Part shown: positions 18,291-27,145 of the stretch, one piece after another
Numbering within the stretch: position 1 is the stretch's first letter
Layout of the letters: each line of letters begins with the position of its first letter
DNA from: Ascidiaceihabitans sp047624005
Lineage (GTDB): Bacteria > Pseudomonadota > Alphaproteobacteria > Rhodobacterales > Rhodobacteraceae
Assembly: GCA_047624005.1 (NCBI GenBank)
Contig: JBLHPE010000007.1
Coordinates: 9,760-73,759 of the forward strand
DNA: 64,000 nucleotides
Direction of reading: 5' to 3'
Program-made: the position numbers and the translations under genes
Notes under the pieces: generated by a model
Told to the model about the DNA's origin: nothing
The model's input: the letters and a program-made list of their open reading frames with translations, nothing else
The model's database searches: none

Positions 18291-19170
18291 TCCAGCCTGC
18301 CAGCCCATCCAAGGTTGCGCGGGCTTCGGGCAGTATATGATGAAAGATCGGCCAGACGTGGGGCAAATCACGCTCGATGTGCATCTGAACATCTACGCCC
18401 TGTTTTTTCATATTTGCGCATAAGCGTCGGGTATCATCCAAGAGTATTTCCGTGTCACCGACAGTCAACCAGACAGGCGGCGCACCCGCGAAATCTGCAA
18501 ACAATGGGCTGACCAATGGGTCCATCGCGTCGTGCCCATCCAGATACATCTGTGCCATTTCCGCGGCACGTTCCGCTGGTAAAATAACATCTGCCGCTGC
18601 ATTCGCCTGAAAACTTGCGCCGCTGTACGTCATGTCCGTCAGTGGTGAAAATGCAAAGACGCCAGCTGGCATATCTGCCTTATCCACAAGCAATTGCGCC
18701 AACAATGCCAACGCTAAATTGCCCCCTGCGCTATCGCCACCAATGACAATCTGCGAGGCGGACATCCCTTGATCCAACAACCCATCGTAAACCGCACGGA
18801 TCGTGTTCAAAGACTTAGGGAATACATCTTCAGGAGACAGCGGATAGACTGGTAAAACCGCCTCGCATCCAACACGTTTTGCCAGTTGCGCCAACATTGC
18901 CGAATGCGTGTTTGGGCTGCCAAATACGTGACCACCACCGTGAATATACAAAACCACACGCTCTGGGTTCAACGCATCGCCGCCAATGCGCAACGCTTTT
19001 GTACCACCCAGATCGAACCAATCCATCGTCGTTCCACGCGGGGCGTGAAAGAAGAATTTGGCTTTAAACTCAAATGCCTTGCGCAAGATCTCTGGACCCT
19101 TTGCGTTCGCCATATGACGCTTCTCGATCAGCTTTAGACTTGGGTTTAGTAGTTTTTGCTGCCAGCTCAT
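18256..19170 (-). CDS. alpha/beta hydrolase, hormone-sensitive-lipase-like esterase
   Basis: Esterase of 304 residues. The HGGG oxyanion motif occurs in LYIHGGGHVFGS and the nucleophile Ser in GGDSAGGNLA, both diagnostic of the HSL/bacterial family IV group. The catalytic Asp is probably in the DPLVSPLF region and the His in LPHVWPIF. No signal peptide, so cytoplasmic. Its 3' end overlaps the convergent comM-like gene by 35 bases, and its start shares ATGA with the gshB stop, so it is likely co-transcribed with gshB. Physiological substrate unknown. Confidence 0.87.
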   Translation of the reverse strand: MSWQQKLLNPSLKLIEKRHMANAKGPEILRKAFEFKAKFFFHAPRGTTMDWFDLGGTKALRIGGDALNPERVVLYIHGGGHVFGSPNTHSAMLAQLAKRVGCEAVLPVYPLSPEDVFPKSLNTIRAVYDGLLDQGMSASQIVIGGDSAGGNLALALLAQLLVDKADMPAGVFAFSPLTDMTYSGASFQANAAADVILPAERAAEMAQMYLDGHDAMDPLVSPLFADFAGAPPVWLTVGDTEILLDDTRRLCANMKKQGVDVQMHIERDLPHVWPIFHHILPEARATLDGLAGWINRRAGWADES

Positions 19171-20102
19171 GCGCGTTTAGCTTCGATAGCATCCCAGATT
19201 TTGCCTGCTATGTTCACGCCATCAAAACGCTCAAGCTCTTGAATGCCAGTGGGAGAGGTGACGTTGATTTCAGTTAGGTAGTCGCCAATCACATCGATGC
19301 CAACAAACACCTGACCCTTTTCTTTCAAAAGCGGACCAATCCGCGCACAAATCTCAAGATCGCGATCCGTCAGGCCAACCTTTTCAGGACGGCCACCAAC
19401 GTGCATGTTTGAACGGGTCTCACCAGCCGCAGGCACACGGTTGATCGCGCCCACACATTCACCATCGACAAGGATCACGCGTTTGTCGCCCTTGGAAACC
19501 GCAGGCAGGAATTTTTGCACAATCAATGGTTCACGCGAAAACCCAGTGAACAACTCATACAGACTGCTTAGATTGCGGTCTTCTTTGGTCAGCAAGAAGA
19601 CACCAGCACCGCCATTACCGTACAGCGGTTTCACAATCACATCGCCGTGCTTGTCTTTGAACGCCTTGATTGTCTCAAGGTCACGGGACACAGTTGTCGG
19701 CGGGGTCAGGTCAGGGAAGTCCAAGACCATCAGCTTTTCAGGATAGTTACGGACCCAAAATGGGTCATTCACCACCAAAGTACCAGGGGCCAAACGATCC
19801 AGCAAATGGGTTGAGGTGATATAGTGCATGTCAAACGGCGGATCCTGACGCAGCCACACCACATCGAAATCGGCCAAATCAACTTCGCGCTTTGGGCCAA
19901 GTTCCACATGATCACCCTGCACACGTTTGACTGTGAAATCATAACCACGCGCGGTGATGCGTCCCTCTTGATAGGCCAATTGATCGGGACCGTAAAAGAA
20001 CAAGGTATGCCCACGCGCTTGTGCTTCTTCTGCAAGGCGAAAGCTGCTGTCGGCGTTGATGTCTACATCACCGATTGGGTCCATTTGGAATGCGATTTTC
20101 AT
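19167..20102 (-). CDS. gshB: glutathione synthase
   Basis: ATP-grasp ligase of 311 residues joining gamma-glutamylcysteine and glycine. Visible: N-terminal MKIAFQMDPIGDVDI, RQDPPFDMHYITSTH, the ATP-binding VKPLYGNGGAGVF and the C-terminal INVTSPTGIQELERFDG. The start is the ATG at 20102; the 14 codons of open frame before it are not family-like. Upstream yraN and rsmI lie on the same strand, a grouping common in alphaproteobacteria. Confidence 0.97.
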   Translation of the reverse strand: MKIAFQMDPIGDVDINADSSFRLAEEAQARGHTLFFYGPDQLAYQEGRITARGYDFTVKRVQGDHVELGPKREVDLADFDVVWLRQDPPFDMHYITSTHLLDRLAPGTLVVNDPFWVRNYPEKLMVLDFPDLTPPTTVSRDLETIKAFKDKHGDVIVKPLYGNGGAGVFLLTKEDRNLSSLYELFTGFSREPLIVQKFLPAVSKGDKRVILVDGECVGAINRVPAAGETRSNMHVGGRPEKVGLTDRDLEICARIGPLLKEKGQVFVGIDVIGDYLTEINVTSPTGIQELERFDGVNIAGKIWDAIEAKRA

Positions 20103-20162
20103 GTTAGCACCTTTAATATTGTTATCTATTAAATGGCGCAGCAAACCCCAAGGTGCAATGGG

Positions 20163-20546
20163 TCAGCCGTGTCCAAAGGCGTTTTCGATGACACGAACCT
20201 CGCCCCGACCATTCACAAGTGCGACATCAAACCGAACATCAGTCAGCGATCCGTTTGGCATTTGGCCCAGATATTCCTCGGCGCTCGCATAAAGACGCTT
20301 CATCTGATGGGGGCTAACATGCTCCGCAGCTTGATCAAAATCGCGGCTTTGCTTCACCTCGACAAAGACCAAGCCAGCGCCATCCTCAGCAATCAGATCA
20401 ATTTCGCCACCTTTACCGCGCCACCGTCGCGCAGCTATTGGAAATCCACGACGCTCATAATCAGCGCCAATCATATCCTCTGCAGACAGACCAGCATGAT
20501 AGGCCATTGCCCCGCGATGACGCCGAACATCGCCCACATCAGCCAT
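20163..20546 (-). CDS. yraN: YraN/UPF0102 family endonuclease-like protein
   Basis: Small protein of 127 residues with a PD-(D/E)xK nuclease-like core: RRWRGKGGEIDLIAEDG followed by FVEVKQSRDF, giving the E-x-D...E-x-K arrangement. The family is widespread and of uncertain cellular role, perhaps DNA processing. It starts three bases after the rsmI stop codon, so the two are probably one transcript. Confidence 0.9.
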   Translation of the reverse strand: MADVGDVRRHRGAMAYHAGLSAEDMIGADYERRGFPIAARRWRGKGGEIDLIAEDGAGLVFVEVKQSRDFDQAAEHVSPHQMKRLYASAEEYLGQMPNGSLTDVRFDVALVNGRGEVRVIENAFGHG

Positions 20547-20549
20547 CAG

Positions 20550-21404
20550 TTATTTTCCCAAATTGAGCGCCAATTGGTAAACTTGGCGACGTGGTTTTCC
20601 ATGCGCTTGCGAAACCGCATCAACTGCATCGCGCATCGACATCGTTTCCAACGCCTCTTTCAAGACACTGTCTAAATCGACTTCGTTAACATTTTCCAAA
20701 TCGCCACGATCGATCAAAAGTACGACTTCGCCCTTCACCGATCCTGTGCTGTAGGATTCGGCCAATTCAGCCAGTGTCCCACGACGCAGTTCCTCAAATT
20801 TCTTGGTTAACTCACGACATACGACGGCCTTGCGCGTTTCTCCCAACACTTCTGCCGCGTCTTTCAAGGTCGCCCCAATCCGCTTGGGTGATTCGTAAAA
20901 CGCCAATGTTGCGCGAATCTCAGCCAGCCCCTCAAGCGCCCTGCGCCGCGCAGATGACGCATTCGGCAAGAATCCCGCAAAGTGAAATGCATCCGTTGGC
21001 AAACCCGCTAATACCAGCGCTGTCAGCACCGCAGAAGGCCCAGGTGCGCAGGTTTGCATCACGTCTTGCGCGGCAGCCGCCCGTGACAATTCAAAACCTG
21101 GATCAGCGATCAAAGGCATACCAGCTTCGGATGCATAGGCAACCGATTTACCCTGTTTCACAGCCGCCAGCAGCCCGTTCACCACCTTTTCACCCGAATG
21201 ATCATGCATCGCAATGATCCGCCGCCCATCCAATGGAACGCCGTGAATCTCCATCAATCTGCGCATACTGCGTGTGTCTTCGGCCGCCAAAACATCTGCC
21301 GATGCCAACACATCCAAAGCGCGCAATGTGATGTCACGAGCCGTGCCTATTGGGACACCCACGAAATACAATCCGGGGGCAAGGGGAACCTTTTGGAAAT
21401 TCAA
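20550..21404 (-). CDS. rsmI: 16S rRNA (cytidine1402-2'-O)-methyltransferase
   Basis: SAM-dependent tetrapyrrole-methylase-fold enzyme of 284 residues that 2'-O-methylates C1402 in the decoding centre. Visible motifs: YFVGVPIGTARDITLRA, AEDTRSMRRLM, VAYASEAGMPLIADPG and FAGFLPNASSARRRAL. The start is a TTG at 21404 with AAAGG about twelve bases upstream; the in-frame sequence before it soon meets a stop, so no ATG or GTG alternative exists. Divergent from the lpoA-like gene. Confidence 0.95.
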   Translation of the reverse strand: MNFQKVPLAPGLYFVGVPIGTARDITLRALDVLASADVLAAEDTRSMRRLMEIHGVPLDGRRIIAMHDHSGEKVVNGLLAAVKQGKSVAYASEAGMPLIADPGFELSRAAAAQDVMQTCAPGPSAVLTALVLAGLPTDAFHFAGFLPNASSARRRALEGLAEIRATLAFYESPKRIGATLKDAAEVLGETRKAVVCRELTKKFEELRRGTLAELAESYSTGSVKGEVVLLIDRGDLENVNEVDLDSVLKEALETMSMRDAVDAVSQAHGKPRRQVYQLALNLGK

Positions 21405-21490
21405 AGCTGGACCCGCCTTTCATGACGTTTATGATCGCACAAAACACGCGCTGCTAAACAAAGCGGCGCACTCAGGGAGTATCTGCACCA

Positions 21491-22687
21491 ATGTTCGCGC
21501 TTTTCCAATCCGCCCGCAAGTCATTGCGCACCTTTCGTTTGCCTATTTTGGCACCTATTTTTGCGATGACGCTGGCCGCGTGTGATCCAGCAGCGCTGGC
21601 AGGTCTTGGCAATTCAGGGCCAAAGGTCGACAGAAACGCTCCGATCCCTGTAGCCTTACTTTTGCCGCGTGGCTCTGGCTCTGCAAGCGACGATCTTTTG
21701 GCGCAAAGCCTTGAAAACGCAGCCCGCCTTGCCATTCGCGACCTTGGCGATGTAAAAATCGACCTTCGCGTTTACGGCACAGCTGGCAACGCTCAGACGG
21801 CAGCCACCCAAGCCGCTCAGGCCGTCAATGACGGTGCAAAAATTATCCTTGGTCCGGTTTATGCAGAAGCCGCAAATGCTGCGGCTGTTGCGATTGCTGG
21901 TAAGAATGTGAATATCTTGTCCTTCTCCAACAACCCGACCATCGCCGGCGGGAACGTTTTTGTATTGGGGCAAACCTTCCAAAACACTGCCAACCGCATG
22001 GTGTCCTATGCCAAATCGCAGGGTAAAGACCGTATTGTCATTGCCCATGCGCAGGATATCGCCGGACAATTGGGCCGCAATGCGGTGCAAGCAGCGATTG
22101 CAGCCAATGGTGCGACATTGGCGGGTACCGTTGATTATCCGCTGTCCCAACAAGGCGTTGTTGCAGCCATTCCAAAGATCAAAGCAGCCGTTGACAACGG
22201 GGGGGCAAACGCAGTCTTCATGACATCCCCTTCCGCATCAGCCCTGCCGCTTCTGACGCAGCTGTTGCCAGAAGCAGGTGTAAAACCAGATGTTACGCAA
22301 TTCATTGGCTTGACGCGCTGGGACCGCCCCGCAGCCACACTTGGTCTTCCTGGTGTGCAAGGGGGTTGGTTTGCATTGCCCGATCCTGCAACCACCAACG
22401 CATTCCGCTCGCAATACGAAGCGGCTTTTGGCAAACGACCACATCCAATTGGCAGCCTTGCCTTTGACGGGATGGCCGCGATCGGCGCATTGGTTAAGAG
22501 TGGAAAATCAAATCCTCTATCGACGGCAGCCATTTCACAAGGCGCTGGCTTCAAAGGAGCCAATGGCATCTTCCGGTTCTTACCAGATGGAACAAACCAA
22601 CGTGCCCTTGCTATTGCAACGATCCGCGACAAAAAAGTGGTCGTCATCGACAACGCGCCAACCGGCTTTAGCGGCGCCGGCTTCTAA
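21491..22687 (+). CDS. LpoA-like penicillin-binding-protein activator lipoprotein
   Basis: Lipoprotein of 398 residues: signal peptide with lipobox Leu-Ala-Ala-Cys31, then a periplasmic-binding-protein fold starting IPVALLLPRGSGSASDDL. It includes GAKIILGPVYAEAANAAA and a later VFMTSPSASALPLL. Gammaproteobacterial LpoA activates PBP1A from the outer membrane; the divergent rsmI-yraN arrangement is the same as for LpoA, which supports the call. Alternatively it is a general ligand-binding lipoprotein. Its TAA overlaps the glnD ATG by one base. Confidence 0.8.
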   Translation: MFALFQSARKSLRTFRLPILAPIFAMTLAACDPAALAGLGNSGPKVDRNAPIPVALLLPRGSGSASDDLLAQSLENAARLAIRDLGDVKIDLRVYGTAGNAQTAATQAAQAVNDGAKIILGPVYAEAANAAAVAIAGKNVNILSFSNNPTIAGGNVFVLGQTFQNTANRMVSYAKSQGKDRIVIAHAQDIAGQLGRNAVQAAIAANGATLAGTVDYPLSQQGVVAAIPKIKAAVDNGGANAVFMTSPSASALPLLTQLLPEAGVKPDVTQFIGLTRWDRPAATLGLPGVQGGWFALPDPATTNAFRSQYEAAFGKRPHPIGSLAFDGMAAIGALVKSGKSNPLSTAAISQGAGFKGANGIFRFLPDGTNQRALAIATIRDKKVVVIDNAPTGFSGAGF

Positions 22688-25467
22688 TGCCGCACGGCTA
22701 TGGACGGCCAAACAGGCCAAAGCCAAATAAACCGCTGATTTGCGAAACCGAAGCCATCTTCAATGAGGATGGCTTCCTTCTTGCCTTAAGCGAAGCGCGT
22801 AAAACTGCGCCACCCACTGAGGTACGCACTCAGATGGTCGCGTGGCTGCGCGAGGCCCAAAAGACAGGGCGGGCCACAATCGCAAAGGCGTTTCAAGAAA
22901 AACCATTTGCCGCGCGACCCATGACACGCGGGTATACTTACCTCACGGATCAGTTGGTCTGTGCCACACTACACATCGCCACGACCGTCCTACATCCAAA
23001 TCCAAATCCGACGTCTGGCGAACGGTTGTCGGTCATTGCAGTCGGAGGATACGGGCGGGGCGAAATGGCCCCCGCATCGGATGTCGATCTGCTGTTCTTG
23101 ACCCCTTACAAAGTCACGGCATGGGCTGAAAGCGTGATCGAATCCATGCTGTACATGCTTTGGGATCTCAAACTTAAAGTCGGGCATTCCACGCGGACAA
23201 TTCAAGACTGTGTGCGGCTTGGGACCGAGGACTTTACGATCTGTACGGCCATGTTGGAACATCGATTTGTCGTCGGAGACAAGGAGCTGGGCCAAGAGCT
23301 GGACACCACACTTTGGTCCGACTTGTTCAAACCCAGCATGGGGCGCGCCTTTACCCAAGCCAAACTTGAAGAACGTGACAAACGGCACGAACGCCAAGGG
23401 CAACGCTATATGGTCGAGCCCAATGTAAAAGAAGGCAAAGGCGGGCTGCGCGACCTGCAATCGCTGTTCTGGATCGCCAAGTTCATCCACCAAGTGCAAG
23501 ACACCCCCGATCTGGTCGACAAAGACGTGTTCACCGCAGAGGAATTCAAGAGCTTCGTTGCCGCCGAAGATTTCCTTTGGGCCGTGCGGTCTCACCTGCA
23601 TCTGATCACCAAACGGGCCACCGAACAGCTGTCATTTGATATGCAAGTCATGGTGGCCGACGCGATGGGTTACAAAGACACTGGCGGTCGGCGCGGGGTC
23701 GAGGTGTTCATGCAAGCCTACTTCCGGCACGCCACCGAAGTTGGGGATCTGACACGCATCTTTCTTACCAAACTTGAAGCTATGCATGTCAAAGACGAAC
23801 CTCTGCTTGAACGCTGGTTTAAGCGGCGACGCAAAGTCAAAGACGGTTACGAGGTGATCCACAACAGGCTTGCCATTGTCGATGACACCGCCTTTCTGTC
23901 GGACAAATTGAATCTATTGCGGTTGTTCGAAGAAGCCCTGCGGACGGGCATGTTAATTCATCCCGACGCAATGCGATTGGTCAAATCCAACCTCGGCCTG
24001 ATCGACGATGACATGCGCACAACCCCTGAAGCCCAGCGCATCTTCATGGGGCTGATGCTGAAACACGGCAACCCCGAACGGGGACTGCGCCGGATGAACG
24101 AATTGGGCATGCTTGGGGCCTTTATCCCCGAATTTGAAAACATCGTCGCGATGATGCAGTTCAACATGTACCACTCGTACACCGTGGACGAACACACCAT
24201 CCAATGCGTCACCAACCTTGCCCAAATTGAGCGCGGCGAACTGGTCGAGGACCTACCGTTGGCGTCGTCCATTCTTGAAAAAGGCGTGAACCGGAAAGTG
24301 CTTTTTGTGGCTATGTTGCTGCATGATATTGCCAAAGGTCGACCCGAAGATCACTCAATCTTGGGGGCTCAAATGGTCCGTAAAATCGCGCCGCGTTTGG
24401 GGTTAAAACCTGACGAGGTCGATACCGTTGAATGGCTGGTCCGCTATCACTTGCTGATGTCGGACATGGCGCAAAAACGCGACATCGCGGACCCCCGAAC
24501 TGTGCGTGATTTTGCCAAGCTGGTGAAAACAGTCAAACGCCTTGATCTACTGTGCGTGTTGACGGTCTGTGACATTCGCGGCGTTGGCCCAAACACTTGG
24601 AACAACTGGAAGGCAGTGCTGATCCGTGCGCTTTATGGCCAGACCCATGATGCCCTTGTGAACGGGCTTGAAGACTTGAACCGCGCCAACCGTGGGACCG
24701 AAGCGAAAAAAAACCTGCGCGAGAAGCTTACAGACTGGCCCCGCAAAGACTTACAAATCGAAACTGCGCGTCATTACGATCCCTATTGGCAAGGCATGCA
24801 CGTAACTGCACATGTGGTATTTGCAGATCTTTTGCGCAACATGGTCGAAGATGACATTCGGATGGACTTACATCCCGATCTGGAACGTGACGCCACCCGC
24901 GCTTGTTTTGTTATGGCCGATCATCCCGGCATCTTTGCGCGGCTCACGGGTGCGCTGGCACTGGTCGGGGCCAATGTCGTTGATGCACGGAGTTACACCA
25001 CCAAAGACGGTTACGTGGTTTATGCGTTTTGGATTCAAGATGCTGAAAGGCAACCGTTTGAGGCATCGCGTCTTCCCCGTCTGCGCGACATGATCGCTAA
25101 AACACTCAAGGGCGAAGTCGTTACCCGTGACGCCATCAAAGACCGCGATAAAGTTAAGAAACGCGAACGCGCGTTCAAGGTTCCAACGCACATCAGTTTT
25201 GATAACGACGGTTCCGAAATTTACACAATCATCGAAGTCGACACACGCGACCGCGCAGGTCTTTTGCATGATCTGACCCGCACGCTTGCTTCCCTCAACG
25301 TCTACATCGCCAACGCCGTGATCGCGACCTACGGGGAACAGGCGGTGGATACCTTTTATGTGAAAGACATGTTTGGTCTGAAATATCACTCAGAAAACAA
25401 ACAAGCGACGCTCGAGAATAAACTGCGCGAAGCGATCAGCGAAGGCGCAAAACGCGCAAACGCATAA
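22687..25467 (+). CDS. glnD: PII uridylyltransferase/uridylyl-removing enzyme
   Basis: Nitrogen sensor of 926 residues that uridylylates PII at low glutamine and reverses this at high glutamine. Domains in order: nucleotidyltransferase with GGYGRGEMAP (from about 120) and SDVDLLFL; helical linker; HD hydrolase domain with LLHDIAKGRPEDH (His546-Asp547); and two ACT domains starting near 739 and 847 that bind glutamine. Length matches the family. One-base overlap with the upstream lipoprotein gene suggests co-transcription. Confidence 0.96.
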   Translation: MPHGYGRPNRPKPNKPLICETEAIFNEDGFLLALSEARKTAPPTEVRTQMVAWLREAQKTGRATIAKAFQEKPFAARPMTRGYTYLTDQLVCATLHIATTVLHPNPNPTSGERLSVIAVGGYGRGEMAPASDVDLLFLTPYKVTAWAESVIESMLYMLWDLKLKVGHSTRTIQDCVRLGTEDFTICTAMLEHRFVVGDKELGQELDTTLWSDLFKPSMGRAFTQAKLEERDKRHERQGQRYMVEPNVKEGKGGLRDLQSLFWIAKFIHQVQDTPDLVDKDVFTAEEFKSFVAAEDFLWAVRSHLHLITKRATEQLSFDMQVMVADAMGYKDTGGRRGVEVFMQAYFRHATEVGDLTRIFLTKLEAMHVKDEPLLERWFKRRRKVKDGYEVIHNRLAIVDDTAFLSDKLNLLRLFEEALRTGMLIHPDAMRLVKSNLGLIDDDMRTTPEAQRIFMGLMLKHGNPERGLRRMNELGMLGAFIPEFENIVAMMQFNMYHSYTVDEHTIQCVTNLAQIERGELVEDLPLASSILEKGVNRKVLFVAMLLHDIAKGRPEDHSILGAQMVRKIAPRLGLKPDEVDTVEWLVRYHLLMSDMAQKRDIADPRTVRDFAKLVKTVKRLDLLCVLTVCDIRGVGPNTWNNWKAVLIRALYGQTHDALVNGLEDLNRANRGTEAKKNLREKLTDWPRKDLQIETARHYDPYWQGMHVTAHVVFADLLRNMVEDDIRMDLHPDLERDATRACFVMADHPGIFARLTGALALVGANVVDARSYTTKDGYVVYAFWIQDAERQPFEASRLPRLRDMIAKTLKGEVVTRDAIKDRDKVKKRERAFKVPTHISFDNDGSEIYTIIEVDTRDRAGLLHDLTRTLASLNVYIANAVIATYGEQAVDTFYVKDMFGLKYHSENKQATLENKLREAISEGAKRANA

Positions 25468-25569
25468 TCGCTGCATCCTAAACACTAAAATAACTGGCTC
25501 TGCTGGTTTTTCCCGCCTAGGGTATTAGAGGAAAACGCCTTCTCGTTGCCCAAAAGTGAGACCACAAAC

Positions 25570-26535
25570 ATGTCTAAACATGGTTATGATTCTGGACGCC
25601 TAGACCTCCCTTTTGTCGGTATCTCGACATTCGGAAAACGCCCCTATGTATCGGATTGGTCCGCCATCGACGCCGACGTTGCAGTCCTTGGAGCACCCTA
25701 TGACTTTGGCACTCAGTTCCGCGCAGGTGCCCGCTTTGGCCCCCGTGCCGTACGCGAGGCTTCAACCCTCTTCAGCTTTGGCCACGGCGGGGCATACGAC
25801 TTTGAAGACGACGCAACCTACCTTGGCGCAGACGTGCGGATCGTGGATTTGGGGGACGCGGATATTGTCCACACTGACACCACCAGAAGCCACGCCAACA
25901 TCAAGACAGGCGTAAATGCCATGCTGGATGCGGGCGCGTTTCCTGTGGTGATTGGCGGCGACCATTCCATCAACATCCCTTGCATTGATGCATTTGAGGG
26001 ACGCGGCGACATCCACATTCTACAGATCGACGCCCACCTCGATTTTGTCGATGAACGCCACGGTGTGCGCAACGGCCACGGCAACCCCATGCGCCGCGCG
26101 GCTGAAAAATCATATGTCACGGGGCTGACCCAAGTTGGCATCAGAAACGTCTCGTCCACCGCTAAAGAAGGCTACGCCGACGCCCGCGCAATGGGATCAG
26201 ACATCATATCAGTCCGCCAAATGCGCGCCCTCGGACCACAAGGCGTCATCGAACGTATTCCTAAAGATGCAAAGGTCTACGTCACTTTGGACATCGACGG
26301 CTTCTGCCCTTCCATTGCACCCGGAACAGGCACACCAAGCCATGGGGGTTTCCTGTATTACGAGGTCTTGGAAATGCTTCAGGCCGTGGCAAAGCGGAAC
26401 GATATCGTAGGCATCGATCTGGTCGAGGTTGCGCCCGACTTTGATCACACAGGCGGCACCGCAATTCTAGCCGCGCAAATCCTGCTTAATTTCCTAGGGT
26501 TTGTTTTCCACGAACGGGCCATCCAAAAAGGATAG
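25570..26535 (+). CDS. speB: agmatinase-type ureohydrolase
   Basis: Arginase-superfamily Mn2+ enzyme of 321 residues, probably hydrolysing agmatine to putrescine and urea. Metal-binding motifs are visible: GGDHSIN, DAHLDF and the DIDGFCP segment followed by APGTGTPSHGG. GVRNGHGNPMRRA also fits agmatinases. The start at 25570 is chosen over the upstream ATG because the family N-terminus begins MSKHGYDSGRLD and GTGAGACC precedes it. Relatives act on guanidinobutyrate, guanidinopropionate or guanidine, so substrate is inferred. Confidence 0.85.
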   Translation: MSKHGYDSGRLDLPFVGISTFGKRPYVSDWSAIDADVAVLGAPYDFGTQFRAGARFGPRAVREASTLFSFGHGGAYDFEDDATYLGADVRIVDLGDADIVHTDTTRSHANIKTGVNAMLDAGAFPVVIGGDHSINIPCIDAFEGRGDIHILQIDAHLDFVDERHGVRNGHGNPMRRAAEKSYVTGLTQVGIRNVSSTAKEGYADARAMGSDIISVRQMRALGPQGVIERIPKDAKVYVTLDIDGFCPSIAPGTGTPSHGGFLYYEVLEMLQAVAKRNDIVGIDLVEVAPDFDHTGGTAILAAQILLNFLGFVFHERAIQKG

Positions 26536-26551
26536 CCACCACTTCGTTCCA

Positions 26552-26587
26552 CAAAAAATGCGACGCCCCAATACAAGGGCAGTCGCT
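26552..26587. terminator. bidirectional terminator between speB and the SPW gene
   Basis: Stem of GCGAC (26560-26564) with GTCGC (26582-26586) and GCCC (26565-26568) with GGGC (26577-26580), one bulged A and an 8-base loop. On the minus strand it is followed by ATTTTTTG, an excellent intrinsic terminator for the SPW gene. On the plus strand TTACTTTCTT follows, so it may also end speB. Confidence 0.75.
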
Positions 26588-26613
26588 TACTTTCTTGTCC
26601 GAAGATATAGACC

Positions 26614-26973
26614 TTAGACCATTTCGTCTTCAGGTTGATGCAGACCAACGACAACCAAAACCGTCGCACCGATGACCCAGTAATAAGCCGCGTCCAAACC
26701 AGAAAACCCAATCGCAAACGGCGCGATCAAGAACACAACGCCCACCATGCCATCGACAGCCAAATGCAGTGTATATGGCACCACGCGAAGCACACCCAAA
26801 TGATGATCCGTCAACAATGTCAGGCCCAATGCCGCAACACCCGTCAACAAGGACAACATAAAGGCGGAAGGATGGCTTGTCCCCAGACCTAGCAAAAACG
26901 GCATGATGATAAGACCCAATGCGACTGGGTAATCAAGATAGGCGTGGAGTGTTTTGGTCATAAATCTTGGCAT
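26614..26973 (-). CDS. SPW-repeat-like integral membrane protein
   Basis: Hydrophobic protein of 119 residues with four probable membrane segments and a short acidic C-terminus (QPEDEMV). The HAYLDYPVALGLIIMPFLLG opening and a second similar half starting LHLAVDGMVGVVFLIAPF suggest an internal two-fold repeat as in SPW-type proteins. The ATG at 26973 has GGAAAG about thirteen bases upstream; the ATG at 26961 is an alternative. The longer frame to 27036 would begin upstream of the mapped promoter and is rejected. Function unknown. Confidence 0.65.
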   Translation of the reverse strand: MPRFMTKTLHAYLDYPVALGLIIMPFLLGLGTSHPSAFMLSLLTGVAALGLTLLTDHHLGVLRVVPYTLHLAVDGMVGVVFLIAPFAIGFSGLDAAYYWVIGATVLVVVGLHQPEDEMV

Positions 26974-27016
26974 CTGATCAGTCTTTCCATGAGAGTTAAA
27001 AACAGGTCTTACAGTA

Positions 27017-27045
27017 CTTATATAATTAGGAACCAATCAGTTCAA
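27017..27045 (-). promoter_or_regulatory. sigma-70 promoter of the SPW gene
   Basis: Minus-strand -35 TTGAAC (27040-27045) and -10 TATAAG (27017-27022) are separated by exactly 17 bases. Predicted initiation is near 27010, giving a leader of about 37 bases before the ATG at 26973. The spacer contains one copy of the direct repeat listed separately, so regulation by a bound repressor is plausible. Confidence 0.65.
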
Positions 27046-27077
27046 AACACATCTACGTGAATAGGAACCAGTCAGTC
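27027..27077. repeat. 16-bp direct repeat (candidate operator pair)
   Basis: TAGGAACCAATCAGTT at 27027-27042 and TAGGAACCAGTCAGTC at 27062-27077 match at 14 of 16 positions and are offset by 35 bases. The first copy lies inside the SPW promoter spacer; the second lies between it and the alcohol dehydrogenase gene. Spacing over a small number of helical turns suggests cooperative binding by one regulator. Confidence 0.5.
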
Positions 27078-27145
27078 TAATAACTTCCTGCTTGCCTCGT
27101 CGACAATCTCAGTCACTCTACCCCCAAGTAACTAAAGAGGTCCCA

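Noticed and set aside
25468..25569. glnD-speB spacer as a terminator or riboswitch
   Set aside because: No stable stem-loop of useful length found; the CTGG/CTGG repeat there is direct, not inverted.
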